Shown here in pieces: positions 28,630 to 37,136 of a stretch of 64,000 bases of DNA. The position numbers and the translations under genes are program-made. The stretch is from Nonlabens arenilitoris (GTDB taxonomy: Bacteria; Bacteroidota; Bacteroidia; Flavobacteriales; Flavobacteriaceae), in assembly GCF_002954765.1 (NCBI RefSeq), contig NZ_MTPW01000001.1, forward strand, positions 1,687,501 through 1,751,500, written 5' to 3'. Below the pieces are notes generated by a model. The model was not told where the DNA came from, made no database searches, and was given only the letters and a program-made list of their open reading frames with translations. Numbering within the stretch: position 1 is the first letter of the stretch; the number at the start of each line of letters is the position of its first letter.

Positions 28630-28950
28630 ATGGCACTAGAAATAACAGATGCAAATTTTGAAGAAACAGTATTAAACAGTGATAAGCCAGTTTTGGTTGA
28701 CTTTTGGGCTGCATGGTGTGGACCATGTCGCATGGTAGGACCTATCATTGATGAAGTAGCTACAGATTATGACGGTAAAGCCGTTGTAGGTAAAATGGAT
28801 GTAGATGCAAATCAAGAGTTTGCTGCAAAATATGGCGTTCGTAATATCCCTACAGTTCTTGTTTTCCAAAATGGAGAAGTAGTAGGACGTCAAGTAGGTG
28901 TTGCACCTAAAAATGCATATACAGATGCAATAGACGCATTATTGAACTAG
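28630..28950 (+). CDS. trxA: Thioredoxin
   Basis: This is a small cytoplasmic disulfide reductase of 106 residues. The active site WCGPC is at residues 29-33, with DFWAAWCGPC before it and the cis-Pro segment NIPTVLVFQNGE in the second half, all standard for thioredoxin. There is no signal peptide. It could donate electrons to the NrdA tail, encoded 5 kb away. It has its own promoter core and terminator. Confidence 0.96.
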   Translation: MALEITDANFEETVLNSDKPVLVDFWAAWCGPCRMVGPIIDEVATDYDGKAVVGKMDVDANQEFAAKYGVRNIPTVLVFQNGEVVGRQVGVAPKNAYTDAIDALLN

Positions 28951-28977
28951 ATTTTAATTCAAGATTTATAATAAAAT

Positions 28978-29008
28978 GCCTATTTCTTAATGGAAATAGG
29001 CTTTTTTT
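28978..29008 (+). terminator. Intrinsic terminator after trxA
   Basis: A 9-bp stem GCCTATTTC / GAAATAGGC (28978-28986 with 28993-29001) is followed by a T-run. Confidence 0.9.
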
Positions 29009-29144
29009 ATGCTCATATCTCAAGGTCTTTCCCGGTAAAGAGGTTTTGGTTTGTAAAAATTTAACCTAATCATCATAAATTTTAATACAATGCTAGTACA
29101 TCGCCCTTAACCATTATAGTATCTTGAAAATAAAAATACAAATC

Positions 29145-30143
29145 ATGAGCAAGACTATTATATTAAAACAAAGACCTGATGGAAAACCAAAGACTTCTGA
29201 TTTTGAAATAATTAAAGAAGGGCTCCCATCAATAGAAACTGGAGAGATTCTTCTTAAAGCAAAATATGTGTCTGTAGATCCATATTTAAGAGGTCGTATG
29301 CGTAATGAAAAGTCTTATATAGAACCTTTTAAAATCAATGAGCCCATCGCCTCTACGGTAGTCGCTGAGGTAGTTGAAAGTAAAAATGATAAGTTTAGCG
29401 ACGGTGACTTTTTAACTGGAATGTTAGACTGGAAAGAGTATCAAGTACATACTGGAGAGAATCTGCGTAAAATAAATGGTGACAACATCTCTCTAAGTGC
29501 TTATTTAGGAGTTTTAGGATTAACAGGATTAACTGCCTACTTTGGATTAAAAAAGATAGGTGAGCCTAAGGAAGGTGAGACGCTGCTGGTATCTGGTGCC
29601 GCAGGTGCTGTAGGCTCTATAGTAGGTCAAATCGGTAAAATTAAAGGATTGCGCGTTATCGGTATTGCTGGATCTGATGAGAAAGTTACTTTATTGAAAG
29701 AGCAATTAGGTTTTGACGCGGCTATTAACTATAACACAACAGATGATATGGCAGCGGCTATTAAAAAACACGCGCCAGATGGGATTGATGTCTATTTTGA
29801 TAATGTAGGCAGTTACACCTTAGACGCTGCAATGGAAAATATAAACCGTTTTGGACGAGTTATTAATTGTGGTGCAATATCTCTTTACAATGAAACCGAT
29901 CGACCTACTGGTCCGCGATTAGAGACTACACTGGTAAAGAAAAGTGTTAAAATGCAAGGATTTATCGTTCGTAATTTTGAGAAAGATTTTCCAGAAGGTA
30001 TTCAACAACTGTCTACATGGCTAAAAGAAGGTAAATTAAAACATGAAGAAACAATTGTAGAAGGATTTGAAACTATTCCTCAAGCCTTTATCAATCTATT
30101 TGACGGGAAAAATAAAGGTAAGATGCTGGTTAAAATCTATTAA
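29145..30143 (+). CDS. NADP-dependent MDR-family oxidoreductase
   Basis: The protein has 332 residues from the ATG at 29145; an in-frame TTG at 29124 would add seven. It belongs to the zinc-free medium-chain reductases (curcumin/leukotriene B4 reductase type). SVDPYLRGRM lies near the N-terminus, LTGLTAYFGL in the middle, the dinucleotide-binding GAAGAVGSIVGQIGK follows, and FDNVGSYTLDAAM comes later. It is expected to reduce activated alkenals or enones with NADPH, though the true substrate is unknown. It is a single gene with a palindrome copy 33 bp after the stop. Confidence 0.9.
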   Translation: MSKTIILKQRPDGKPKTSDFEIIKEGLPSIETGEILLKAKYVSVDPYLRGRMRNEKSYIEPFKINEPIASTVVAEVVESKNDKFSDGDFLTGMLDWKEYQVHTGENLRKINGDNISLSAYLGVLGLTGLTAYFGLKKIGEPKEGETLLVSGAAGAVGSIVGQIGKIKGLRVIGIAGSDEKVTLLKEQLGFDAAINYNTTDDMAAAIKKHAPDGIDVYFDNVGSYTLDAAMENINRFGRVINCGAISLYNETDRPTGPRLETTLVKKSVKMQGFIVRNFEKDFPEGIQQLSTWLKEGKLKHEETIVEGFETIPQAFINLFDGKNKGKMLVKIY

Positions 30144-30175
30144 ATTTTATAGGGTGCAATGAGGGATCAGTATTC

Positions 30176-30191
30176 CGCTTTCGCGAAAGCG
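30176..30191. repeat. 16-bp palindrome, copy 6
   Basis: A perfect copy between the oxidoreductase gene and the DUF58 gene. Confidence 0.95.
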
Positions 30192-30264
30192 AATCTTAAT
30201 CCTTCTTCAGTATTTTAATAAAAAGATTATTTGTAGATAATAACGATACTCTTATCTTCACAAA

Positions 30265-31194
30265 ATGGATATTCAAAAGGAGTTAAATAAAACTACTGGC
30301 TTTAAAAACCTTGCTTTACTAGCCAGTCAGGTGGTGGAAGGTTTTATATCTGGAATGCATAAATCTCCTTTCCATGGTTTTAGTGCTGAATTTGCAGAAC
30401 ATAAGATTTATAATCCTGGTGAGAGTACACGCCACATAGACTGGAAATTATTTGCCAAAACAGATAAACTTTACACAAAACGTTTTGATGAAGAGACTAA
30501 TTTGCGTTGTCATCTAATTATTGATAATAGTCCTTCTATGCACTATCCAGCGATAACTCATCAACAACTGGGTAATCTTAATAAAATAGGGTATAGTGCG
30601 CTGGCGGCAGCTAGTGTTATGAATGTTCTTAAAAAGCAACGAGATGCAGTAGGTTTATCAATTTACAGTGATGCTTATGAATATTATGCACCAGAAAAGG
30701 GAAGTGATAGGCACCATAATATGTTATTAGATCAGTTATCTAATATGGCCGTAAATAAGCCTAAAGGGACGTCTACAAATACTTATAAGTATTTACACGA
30801 GATAGCCGAAAAAATGAAGCGACGATCGCTTATTTTCTTATTTACAGATATGTTTCAAAGTGATGTCCAAGAGAAAGAACTGTTTGAGGCATTAAGGCAT
30901 TTAAAATATAATAAACATGATGTAGTGCTTTTTCATACCTATGATAGTGCTACTGAATTAGATTTTAATTTTTCTAATAAACCTTCTCGTTATACTGATG
31001 TTGAAACAGGGGAACATATAGATTTGTATGCAGACAATGTCAAGGATGTTTACAAAGAAGCAGTAAGCGCTTATTTTGACAAATTAAGAGTGCGTTGTGG
31101 TCAGAATAAAATTAAATATATGCCTGTTGATATACAGCACAATTTTGATGTGGTGCTGATTACTTTTCTTCTAGAAAGGCAACTTTTCAAATAA
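30265..31194 (+). CDS. DUF58 domain protein
   Basis: The 309-residue soluble protein carries the DUF58 core: GFSAEFAEHKIYNPGESTRHIDWKLFAKTD in the first third (split here only by description), followed by a von Willebrand A-like stretch with a MIDAS-like LIIDNSPSM (Asp-x-Ser-x-Ser type). DUF58 proteins usually sit beside MoxR ATPases and BatA/B proteins in chaperone-like systems. No such partners are next to this gene, so they would be elsewhere. Confidence 0.85.
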   Translation: MDIQKELNKTTGFKNLALLASQVVEGFISGMHKSPFHGFSAEFAEHKIYNPGESTRHIDWKLFAKTDKLYTKRFDEETNLRCHLIIDNSPSMHYPAITHQQLGNLNKIGYSALAAASVMNVLKKQRDAVGLSIYSDAYEYYAPEKGSDRHHNMLLDQLSNMAVNKPKGTSTNTYKYLHEIAEKMKRRSLIFLFTDMFQSDVQEKELFEALRHLKYNKHDVVLFHTYDSATELDFNFSNKPSRYTDVETGEHIDLYADNVKDVYKEAVSAYFDKLRVRCGQNKIKYMPVDIQHNFDVVLITFLLERQLFK

Positions 31195-31201
31195 AATTGA
31201 G

Positions 31202-31231
31202 ACATAAAAAAAGCCCGTCCTAAAACGGGCT
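31202..31231 (-). terminator. Hairpin with minus-strand T-run
   Basis: A stem AGCCCGT / ACGGGCT (31212-31218 with 31225-31231) is followed by seven T on the minus strand. It could also act as a weak plus-strand hairpin after the DUF58 gene, but there it has no T-run. Confidence 0.6.
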
Positions 31232-31385
31232 ACATAACTCTGATTTGAAAAGAGTAAGAGTTACTAGAATAATTAATTATTCCTTGTGCAAATTTGTTTA
31301 TTATGCACGCATAAAGATAATAATAATCTTACATTCTTTGTAATATCGTTAAACGGTAAAAAAAATGATTTGAAATGGCATTATA

Positions 31386-31415
31386 AAAAGAAAGCCTATC
31401 GTGAGATAGGCTTTC
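31386..31415 (-). terminator. Terminator for the secreted GH13 gene
   Basis: An 11-bp stem GAAAGCCTATC / GATAGGCTTTC (31390-31400 with 31405-31415) and a 4-base loop are followed on the minus strand by a T-run. It lies about 180 bp beyond the stop of the leftward GH13 gene. Confidence 0.75.
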
Positions 31416-31593
31416 GTAACCGAATGAATTATGAAAAGAGTATTAGGTTACACTTAAATTTGATACTTAAATTTTTAGGGAAAATTTAAGTCCTTTATTT
31501 GAGCACAACAAATATCCCGTTATCATCTTTTATTACTTAAAAATCGTGTGTCCGTAATTGATTAATCGATAAAAAGTGTATTTGTCAGACAAA

Positions 31594-34323
31594 CTACTGC
31601 TTTATAAGCTTAATTTGTCGATTTCCTTTTACCGTTGCCACTTCAGCAATGTATATTCCAGTTGTTAAGCTTTCAATAGAATATGATGGTAGACTCTCCA
31701 TAAAGCTCAATACTCGTTGACCATTCATATTGTAAATATTTATAAATTCAATGTCGTGAGATAATCTAAAAGAGTTTTGAGCAGGATTAGGATACAACTT
31801 TATATCTATTGATAGATTATCAATATTATCATTACTTAAAGGGTCTTGTAGTTGTTGTGTAGAATATACTCTGTATTCTCCTGGTTGTAAACTAATCATT
31901 GCAGTTGTGTTTGTAACGTTAACCGTTGTGTTAGTAAAATACTCATACCAGGTTCCTGTCCGACTAAAATTAGGATTAACGTTTTGAGCTGTAATTCCAT
32001 AATTTGCTACTACTACAGCGTCAAATACAGTCCCATTTAAGTTAATACGCTTTGTAACGCCAGATACGTCTAGGTTTGTATTGTTAGTATTCCATGTATC
32101 TGGATATTTAGTTTTAAAACCTATCATAGTTGCTGTAACGTTGTATAAGTCTATACGATCTTGATCTGTATCATAATTGAGTGTCCATGGTATAGGCTTG
32201 CGACCTGTACGACCGTTTTGGTCAATATCAATTTCATAACCTAGTTCTCCAAATTGCCATAGCATTTTAGGACCAGGAATACTGTATAAAATTGCTGCGA
32301 TAGCCTCTTGTCTGTCTAGAGCTACTGGTAAATTGCGTACATTATGTGATGAGTTTGCTGCGTTACCAAAGTTGAGGTTTTTAAACATTAAACGTTGCTC
32401 GTCATGACTTTCTGCATAGGCAACTAGGTGTTGATCATTCCAGCCTCGGGCTAGGTAGTAGGATCTAAAGACATCGTTATTACTAGAATAGCCCATAGAA
32501 TTTTGATTAAATTGATCAGTCATCTTACCCCAAAGCATAAAGCCGGCATTTGCAAGAGCAGTCTCTTCAGTATTATCACCTAGATGCTCTAGAATCATGT
32601 AGATATCATTGCTATTTGCGTTCCAGATAGTGTTCTTATAATCATTAAGAATATCTACTCGAGATTGATCGTAAGCGCTCCAAGCGCTTATATTACCTAA
32701 AGTAACGTTTTGCGTAAATCCTTTAGATAGATCAAACCTGAAACCGTCTATACGATATTCATCGATCCAATATTGAAGTGTTTGTTTCACATAGTCTCTA
32801 GTCCACTGGCTCTCATGGTTAAAATCATAACCTACATTAAAATCGTGAGTAGGTGAAGGGTTTAAATAAGGATTATTTGTAGCTGGTCTAAAGTTGTTTT
32901 CATCCCACCAAAGTTGACACAATGGACTTTGAGAAAACGCATGGTTGTAAACCACATCTATGACCACTGCAATTCCTCTTGAATGGCACAGATCTACCAG
33001 TTCTTTAAATTTCTCTGGTGTACCGTAGGCTTTATCTAATGCTCCATGAAACTTAGGATTATAACCCCAACTATCTGTTCCTTCAAATTCATTTACTGGC
33101 ATTAATTGGAGCGTATTGATTCCTAATGTTTCTAAATAATCAATACGATTTATTACTTCTTGAAAACTATCGTTCTCTGAAAAATCACGTACTAATAGTT
33201 CATAAATAACTAGGTTTTCTTTATTTGGTTTCTGAAAATTATTAACTGTCCAGTTATAAGGTGTCGCTTGATAAGTGTATAATGAGACATCACCAGTTGT
33301 AAGTCCTGTAGGGTATGTAGGTAAATTTGGGTAATTACCTGGTTTAATATATGGATCACTATCTGGATCTAATATTAATCCAGAAAATGGATCTGCAACT
33401 TTGAAAGTATAATCAACTATGTATTGATATTGAAAAGTCTGTCCAGCAATAAAATTTGAACTAGGAACAGTTACCCAGAAGTAGTCACCATCTTTAAACA
33501 TTTGAAAGCTAGTGTCTAAATTCCAATTTGTGAAATCACCTATAACAGCAGCATCTGTTTTTCCAGGAGCGGCGAGTAAAAAAGTTACACTACCATCTGC
33601 ATTTTCATTGACTCCATTTTTAAGTCCAGCAGGTCTTGTTTGTGTTTGCGTTGCCGCAGGTACAAATACATTCACTACATCCGTGATTTGTTGTGATCCA
33701 TTATCTGCAGTTAATTCAATTGTGTGCCCACCCGTTGAATTAAATGTATATGGTGACATGATGTTCATTGCATTTGTAACAGTAGCTATGGATGCATTAT
33801 TAACTTTCAATTCAAGAGCTGCATTTTGAGATGCATCACCTGATAAATTGACTGTTTGATTTAAAGCAAATATGTCTCCATTTGCAGGTGAAGTTATTAA
33901 TGCATTTAAGCCAGGTTGAAATACTGGTAAGAAGATATCTGGGCTAGTCTGAACTGAAGAGTTTGCATTCCTGATAACTAAGCATATTTCACTAACTACA
34001 TCGCCTGCATTTACACCATAGAAAGCATCTAGACTAGTCCCTAAGGTTAATTGATAAATATTACCACTGGTGTTTATAAATTGTGGAGCAGTCGTATTAT
34101 CAGTGAAACTACTATTTGGAATATTTTGCCATCTGTTTCCATTTATGGTAACTCCAGTATATGCATATAAAGTTCCTGTAGTATTTTCTAACGCAGTCCC
34201 TGTGGCGTCAAATATTAATGTGACTTGATCTGTCTGTGTAGGTGTGGAAGGGTTTGTGGTTACTTGCGCTTTCGCGAAAGCGAATCCCATAATCGCTAAA
34301 AGGAATAGTAAATTGTTTTTCAT
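31594..34323 (-). CDS. Secreted GH13 alpha-amylase-family enzyme with T9SS sorting tail
   Basis: The protein has 909 residues. The signal peptide ends MGFAFAKA before QVTTNP. An N-terminal beta domain (about 20-130) and an Ig-like stretch are followed by a CBM48-like segment (AAVIGDFTNWNLD, about 260) and the GH13 barrel. Conserved regions are DVVYNHAF (I), GFRFDLSKG (II, nucleophile Asp), ILEHLGDN (III, acid/base Glu) and AESHDEQR (IV). The C-terminus is a type IX sorting domain (LYPNPAQNSFRL ... QIKLIKQ). I infer an extracellular alpha-glucan hydrolase, possibly branch-tolerant because of the CBM48-like module. It is downstream of susCDE, after a hairpin, so it may be only partly co-transcribed. 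The palindrome forms part of its signal peptide. Confidence 0.93.
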   Translation of the reverse strand: MKNNLLFLLAIMGFAFAKAQVTTNPSTPTQTDQVTLIFDATGTALENTTGTLYAYTGVTINGNRWQNIPNSSFTDNTTAPQFINTSGNIYQLTLGTSLDAFYGVNAGDVVSEICLVIRNANSSVQTSPDIFLPVFQPGLNALITSPANGDIFALNQTVNLSGDASQNAALELKVNNASIATVTNAMNIMSPYTFNSTGGHTIELTADNGSQQITDVVNVFVPAATQTQTRPAGLKNGVNENADGSVTFLLAAPGKTDAAVIGDFTNWNLDTSFQMFKDGDYFWVTVPSSNFIAGQTFQYQYIVDYTFKVADPFSGLILDPDSDPYIKPGNYPNLPTYPTGLTTGDVSLYTYQATPYNWTVNNFQKPNKENLVIYELLVRDFSENDSFQEVINRIDYLETLGINTLQLMPVNEFEGTDSWGYNPKFHGALDKAYGTPEKFKELVDLCHSRGIAVVIDVVYNHAFSQSPLCQLWWDENNFRPATNNPYLNPSPTHDFNVGYDFNHESQWTRDYVKQTLQYWIDEYRIDGFRFDLSKGFTQNVTLGNISAWSAYDQSRVDILNDYKNTIWNANSNDIYMILEHLGDNTEETALANAGFMLWGKMTDQFNQNSMGYSSNNDVFRSYYLARGWNDQHLVAYAESHDEQRLMFKNLNFGNAANSSHNVRNLPVALDRQEAIAAILYSIPGPKMLWQFGELGYEIDIDQNGRTGRKPIPWTLNYDTDQDRIDLYNVTATMIGFKTKYPDTWNTNNTNLDVSGVTKRINLNGTVFDAVVVANYGITAQNVNPNFSRTGTWYEYFTNTTVNVTNTTAMISLQPGEYRVYSTQQLQDPLSNDNIDNLSIDIKLYPNPAQNSFRLSHDIEFINIYNMNGQRVLSFMESLPSYSIESLTTGIYIAEVATVKGNRQIKLIKQ
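34267..34282. repeat. 16-bp palindrome, copy 7
   Basis: A perfect copy inside the GH13 signal peptide, read on the minus strand as A-F-A-K-A just before the cleavage site. Confidence 0.95.
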
Positions 34324-34340
34324 AGCTAATCTTTTAATCT

Positions 34341-34368
34341 AAAAAAGGGCTGTCTCCAGCCCTTTTTT
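34341..34368. terminator. Bidirectional hairpin between susE and the secreted GH13 gene
   Basis: A 12-bp stem AAAAAAGGGCTG / CAGCCCTTTTTT (34341-34352 with 34357-34368) and a 4-base loop, A/T-rich on both sides. On the minus strand it ends in six T and could attenuate read-through from susCDE into the GH13 gene. Confidence 0.85.
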
Positions 34369-34388
34369 AATGATATGAAGTTCAAATA

Positions 34389-35504
34389 TTATTGAACAGG
34401 AATTAATATATAACGACCATCTAAATCATTAAAGAAGATGTCATAAGTTCCTGGTGCGATAGGTACATTAGGGCCATCTTGAGTTCCCTGTCCAGAAAAT
34501 TCTGTGTCGCTTCCCCAGTTAACTGCCCAGTCATCATTTGCTCTAAATTTCATTTCACCAGATATGAGAGTAACGTTTCTTAAACTCCATTTATGAGGAT
34601 CAAAACTAGATTGATTCATCGCTGTACTCGCGCCCCATCCTGCAGGAGTACTATCTCCTATAATACCTACAGTGGTGTAAGTTGTTGCAGTTGCAGCAGT
34701 GCTATTAGCAGTTATTGAAAAACTAGAAGCGCCTTCTGAAGAATTTGTCACACCATCAATATCTACTACAAAATCGTAGTATCCTGCTGCTGGAGCTGCA
34801 AATGAGTTAGGGTCACTACCACCACCGTCATTAACGCCTACAGCACCATTGCGCTCACCATATTGTGGTTGCCAGAATCCTGGTGTAGTAAGTAGTTTAA
34901 ACTCATCACCATTGAAATAACCTGTGTAATAATAAACATTTTCATTTGCCGGATCACGGAATAGCGCTGGGTTGTTGTTGTCATTACTCCATCCAGCCTC
35001 TGTAGCTGCACCAACTAGATATAAATCTGAGAATGGATAAGCTGCAAAAGGAGTAATTATAATATTAACTTCATTTGAAACTATAGGATTAACAGCTGGA
35101 TCTGCTGTAGTAGCTACAACTCTTAATTTATAATTACTAGCAACTGTTGCTTCTCCACCTAGTGCAACCGCTGCGGCATTTAATGTTTCATAAGTAACGG
35201 CAACATTTGTCTCAGTACTAGCTCCTAATACTTGTGGTGCACTATAGTCACCCATGTCAGTATCCATTTGTAAAGTATAGTCTATTTGTACCGGTACTTC
35301 AAGGCTTATGGCGTTCCATGTAAAACGCTCTGCTAGGTCATCACCATTAAATTCTGTTACTTCAAAAGCTCCAGATCCTGGTGATAATGTAATTTCTCCA
35401 GCGGTATTAGTGTTTAAATTGAACTCTTCAGAATCGTTGTCATCACAAGAGGTGATAGCAGCAATTGCTAAAAACGATAGTATTAATATTGAAAACTTTT
35501 TCAT
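34389..35504 (-). CDS. susE: SusE/SusF-type starch-binding outer-membrane lipoprotein
   Basis: The 371-residue lipoprotein has a lipobox Cys in AITSCDDNDSEE, followed by acidic residues of the type that direct surface display in Bacteroidota. Residues 30-150 form the SusE N-terminal Ig-like domain (LSPGSGAFEV, FTWNAISLEVPVQIDYTLQ). Two tandem carbohydrate-binding modules follow, each opening with an aromatic-rich DLYLVGAATEAGW or VGIIGDSTPAGWG pattern. It is expected to hold alpha-glucan at the cell surface for SusCD. It lies 18 bp after susD. Confidence 0.9.
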   Translation of the reverse strand: MKKFSILILSFLAIAAITSCDDNDSEEFNLNTNTAGEITLSPGSGAFEVTEFNGDDLAERFTWNAISLEVPVQIDYTLQMDTDMGDYSAPQVLGASTETNVAVTYETLNAAAVALGGEATVASNYKLRVVATTADPAVNPIVSNEVNIIITPFAAYPFSDLYLVGAATEAGWSNDNNNPALFRDPANENVYYYTGYFNGDEFKLLTTPGFWQPQYGERNGAVGVNDGGGSDPNSFAAPAAGYYDFVVDIDGVTNSSEGASSFSITANSTAATATTYTTVGIIGDSTPAGWGASTAMNQSSFDPHKWSLRNVTLISGEMKFRANDDWAVNWGSDTEFSGQGTQDGPNVPIAPGTYDIFFNDLDGRYILIPVQ

Positions 35505-35522
35505 CGTATTGCTTATTTATAA

Positions 35523-37118
35523 TTAGTATCCAGGATTCTGGATTAGGTTAGGATTTAAATTTACTTCTTGTGCAGGGATAGGTAATAAATTGCGGAATGG
35601 TGCAGTAGTCGTTCCAGATTGAACATTTCCTTTCCAAGCCCAAACTTTACCTGTTGTGAATTTATTAAAACGGATTAAGTCTTGACGTCTATGAGTTTCC
35701 CAGTGTAACTCTCTAGCTCTTTCATCAAGGATGAAATCTAGATCTATATCGCTTGCGGTGATATTACCGCTAGTGTTACCATAAGCTCTTTGACGTAGTT
35801 GATTGATATAACCTTCGGCCACGTTTAAGTCACCACCAGCAGCACCTCTTACGGTAGCTTCAGCATACATTAAATAAGCATCAGCTAGACGGAAAACTGG
35901 AAAGTCGATATCAACAAAGTCACCTACTGTATCGCTACCTGGATTACCATTAATATCTATATTTTTGAATTTTTGAATGGCAAACCCATCTTTAAATCGA
36001 CCTACATCTGCAATTTCTAGATTTTGATCTTGCGTGAAGAAAGTCTCACGCTGGTCTGCACTATTTTCCATTCCTGGGAATAATTCAACAAATTCCTTTG
36101 TGGTACGTATTCCGCCCCAACCACCGTTGATACCAAATTCTGAAGGGTCCATATCTCCACCAACTGGCGCGTGTGTTAAGTAAGTTGTTCCACCAAATGT
36201 TTGTGTATTTAAACCATCAAAGTTTAGAGTCCATATAAACTCGCTTTGTGCGCCATTACTATCATTATCTGCATAGAAACTGTAAGCATATGGTACTGAT
36301 GGAATAGTGTATCCACCATTAATTACTTTATTCGTATAGATTAAAGCATCATCATTTCTTTCTGTTCCAGTATACACTTCGGCATTTAAGTATAATTTTG
36401 CTAATAACATTTGTAGGGCAGCTTGATCTGCTCTTCCATATTCATTCATTCCTGCTGGCATCATAGCATCTTCTATTACCAGAAGTTCAGATTCAATCCA
36501 GTTGAATAAATCGCTTCTATTTATAGCGTCTAATCCATTTGCTACATCTGTATTTTCTGTACTGAAAGGCATCGTCCCAAATAGATCCATACCATGATAG
36601 TAAGAATAGGCTCTTAAGAAACGCGCTTCATTTCTATAATCTGCAACTTCAGCTCTAATATCGCTAGGAACATTGAACTCATTAAGTTTTGCATCTGATG
36701 ATAGTCTTATAAACTCATTACATACAGCTATCTGATAGTTTATTCTAGAAAACATAGCATTAATAAACTCATTACCATCAGTCCATACATGGCCATGTAG
36801 ATCTTTTATAGTCCCATCGTTCCATGCGATGATAGCTTCATCTGTAGTTAGCTCTTGCATGTTCCAGTATAATCTTAAGTAGTTTGAAAAACCACCATCT
36901 ATTCCAGAAATATCTGCGTTTCCATCACCACCAGATTGTCCACCTAGCATTAATCCTGCATAGGCTTTTGCAATAAGACCTCGATATGTAGTAGGGTCTT
37001 TTAATAAATCAGCTTCTGTTAGAGAATCTCCTTCTGGTTCTACAGTAAGTACATCATCACAAGCTGTGAATAGTAGCATACCTAAGAAAACCAAAATAAT
37101 CGATTTATACATTTTCAT
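35523..37118 (-). CDS. susD: SusD/RagB-type glycan-binding lipoprotein
   Basis: The 531-residue lipoprotein has its lipobox Cys in LLFTACDDVLTVEPEG. It shows the SusD pattern: N-terminal TPR-like helices with RAEVADYRNEARFLRAYSYYHGMDLFG, and a C-terminal PVFRLADAYLMYAEA...INQLRQRAYG...ILDERARELHWETHRRQDLIRF block. SusD forms the lid of the SusC channel and binds the glycan. It lies 18 bp from both susC and susE, so the three form one transcript. Confidence 0.95.
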   Translation of the reverse strand: MKMYKSIILVFLGMLLFTACDDVLTVEPEGDSLTEADLLKDPTTYRGLIAKAYAGLMLGGQSGGDGNADISGIDGGFSNYLRLYWNMQELTTDEAIIAWNDGTIKDLHGHVWTDGNEFINAMFSRINYQIAVCNEFIRLSSDAKLNEFNVPSDIRAEVADYRNEARFLRAYSYYHGMDLFGTMPFSTENTDVANGLDAINRSDLFNWIESELLVIEDAMMPAGMNEYGRADQAALQMLLAKLYLNAEVYTGTERNDDALIYTNKVINGGYTIPSVPYAYSFYADNDSNGAQSEFIWTLNFDGLNTQTFGGTTYLTHAPVGGDMDPSEFGINGGWGGIRTTKEFVELFPGMENSADQRETFFTQDQNLEIADVGRFKDGFAIQKFKNIDINGNPGSDTVGDFVDIDFPVFRLADAYLMYAEATVRGAAGGDLNVAEGYINQLRQRAYGNTSGNITASDIDLDFILDERARELHWETHRRQDLIRFNKFTTGKVWAWKGNVQSGTTTAPFRNLLPIPAQEVNLNPNLIQNPGY

Positions 37119-37136
37119 ATTATTGCTTTTTAAATT

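Larger units (their letters stand above)
31195..31593. other. Intergenic region with two minus-strand hairpins
   Basis: No gene is supported in these 399 bp between the end of the DUF58 gene and the convergent GH13 gene. It holds two hairpins whose T-runs lie on the minus strand, listed separately, and otherwise AT-rich sequence. Short frames here lack any conserved features. Confidence 0.5.
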
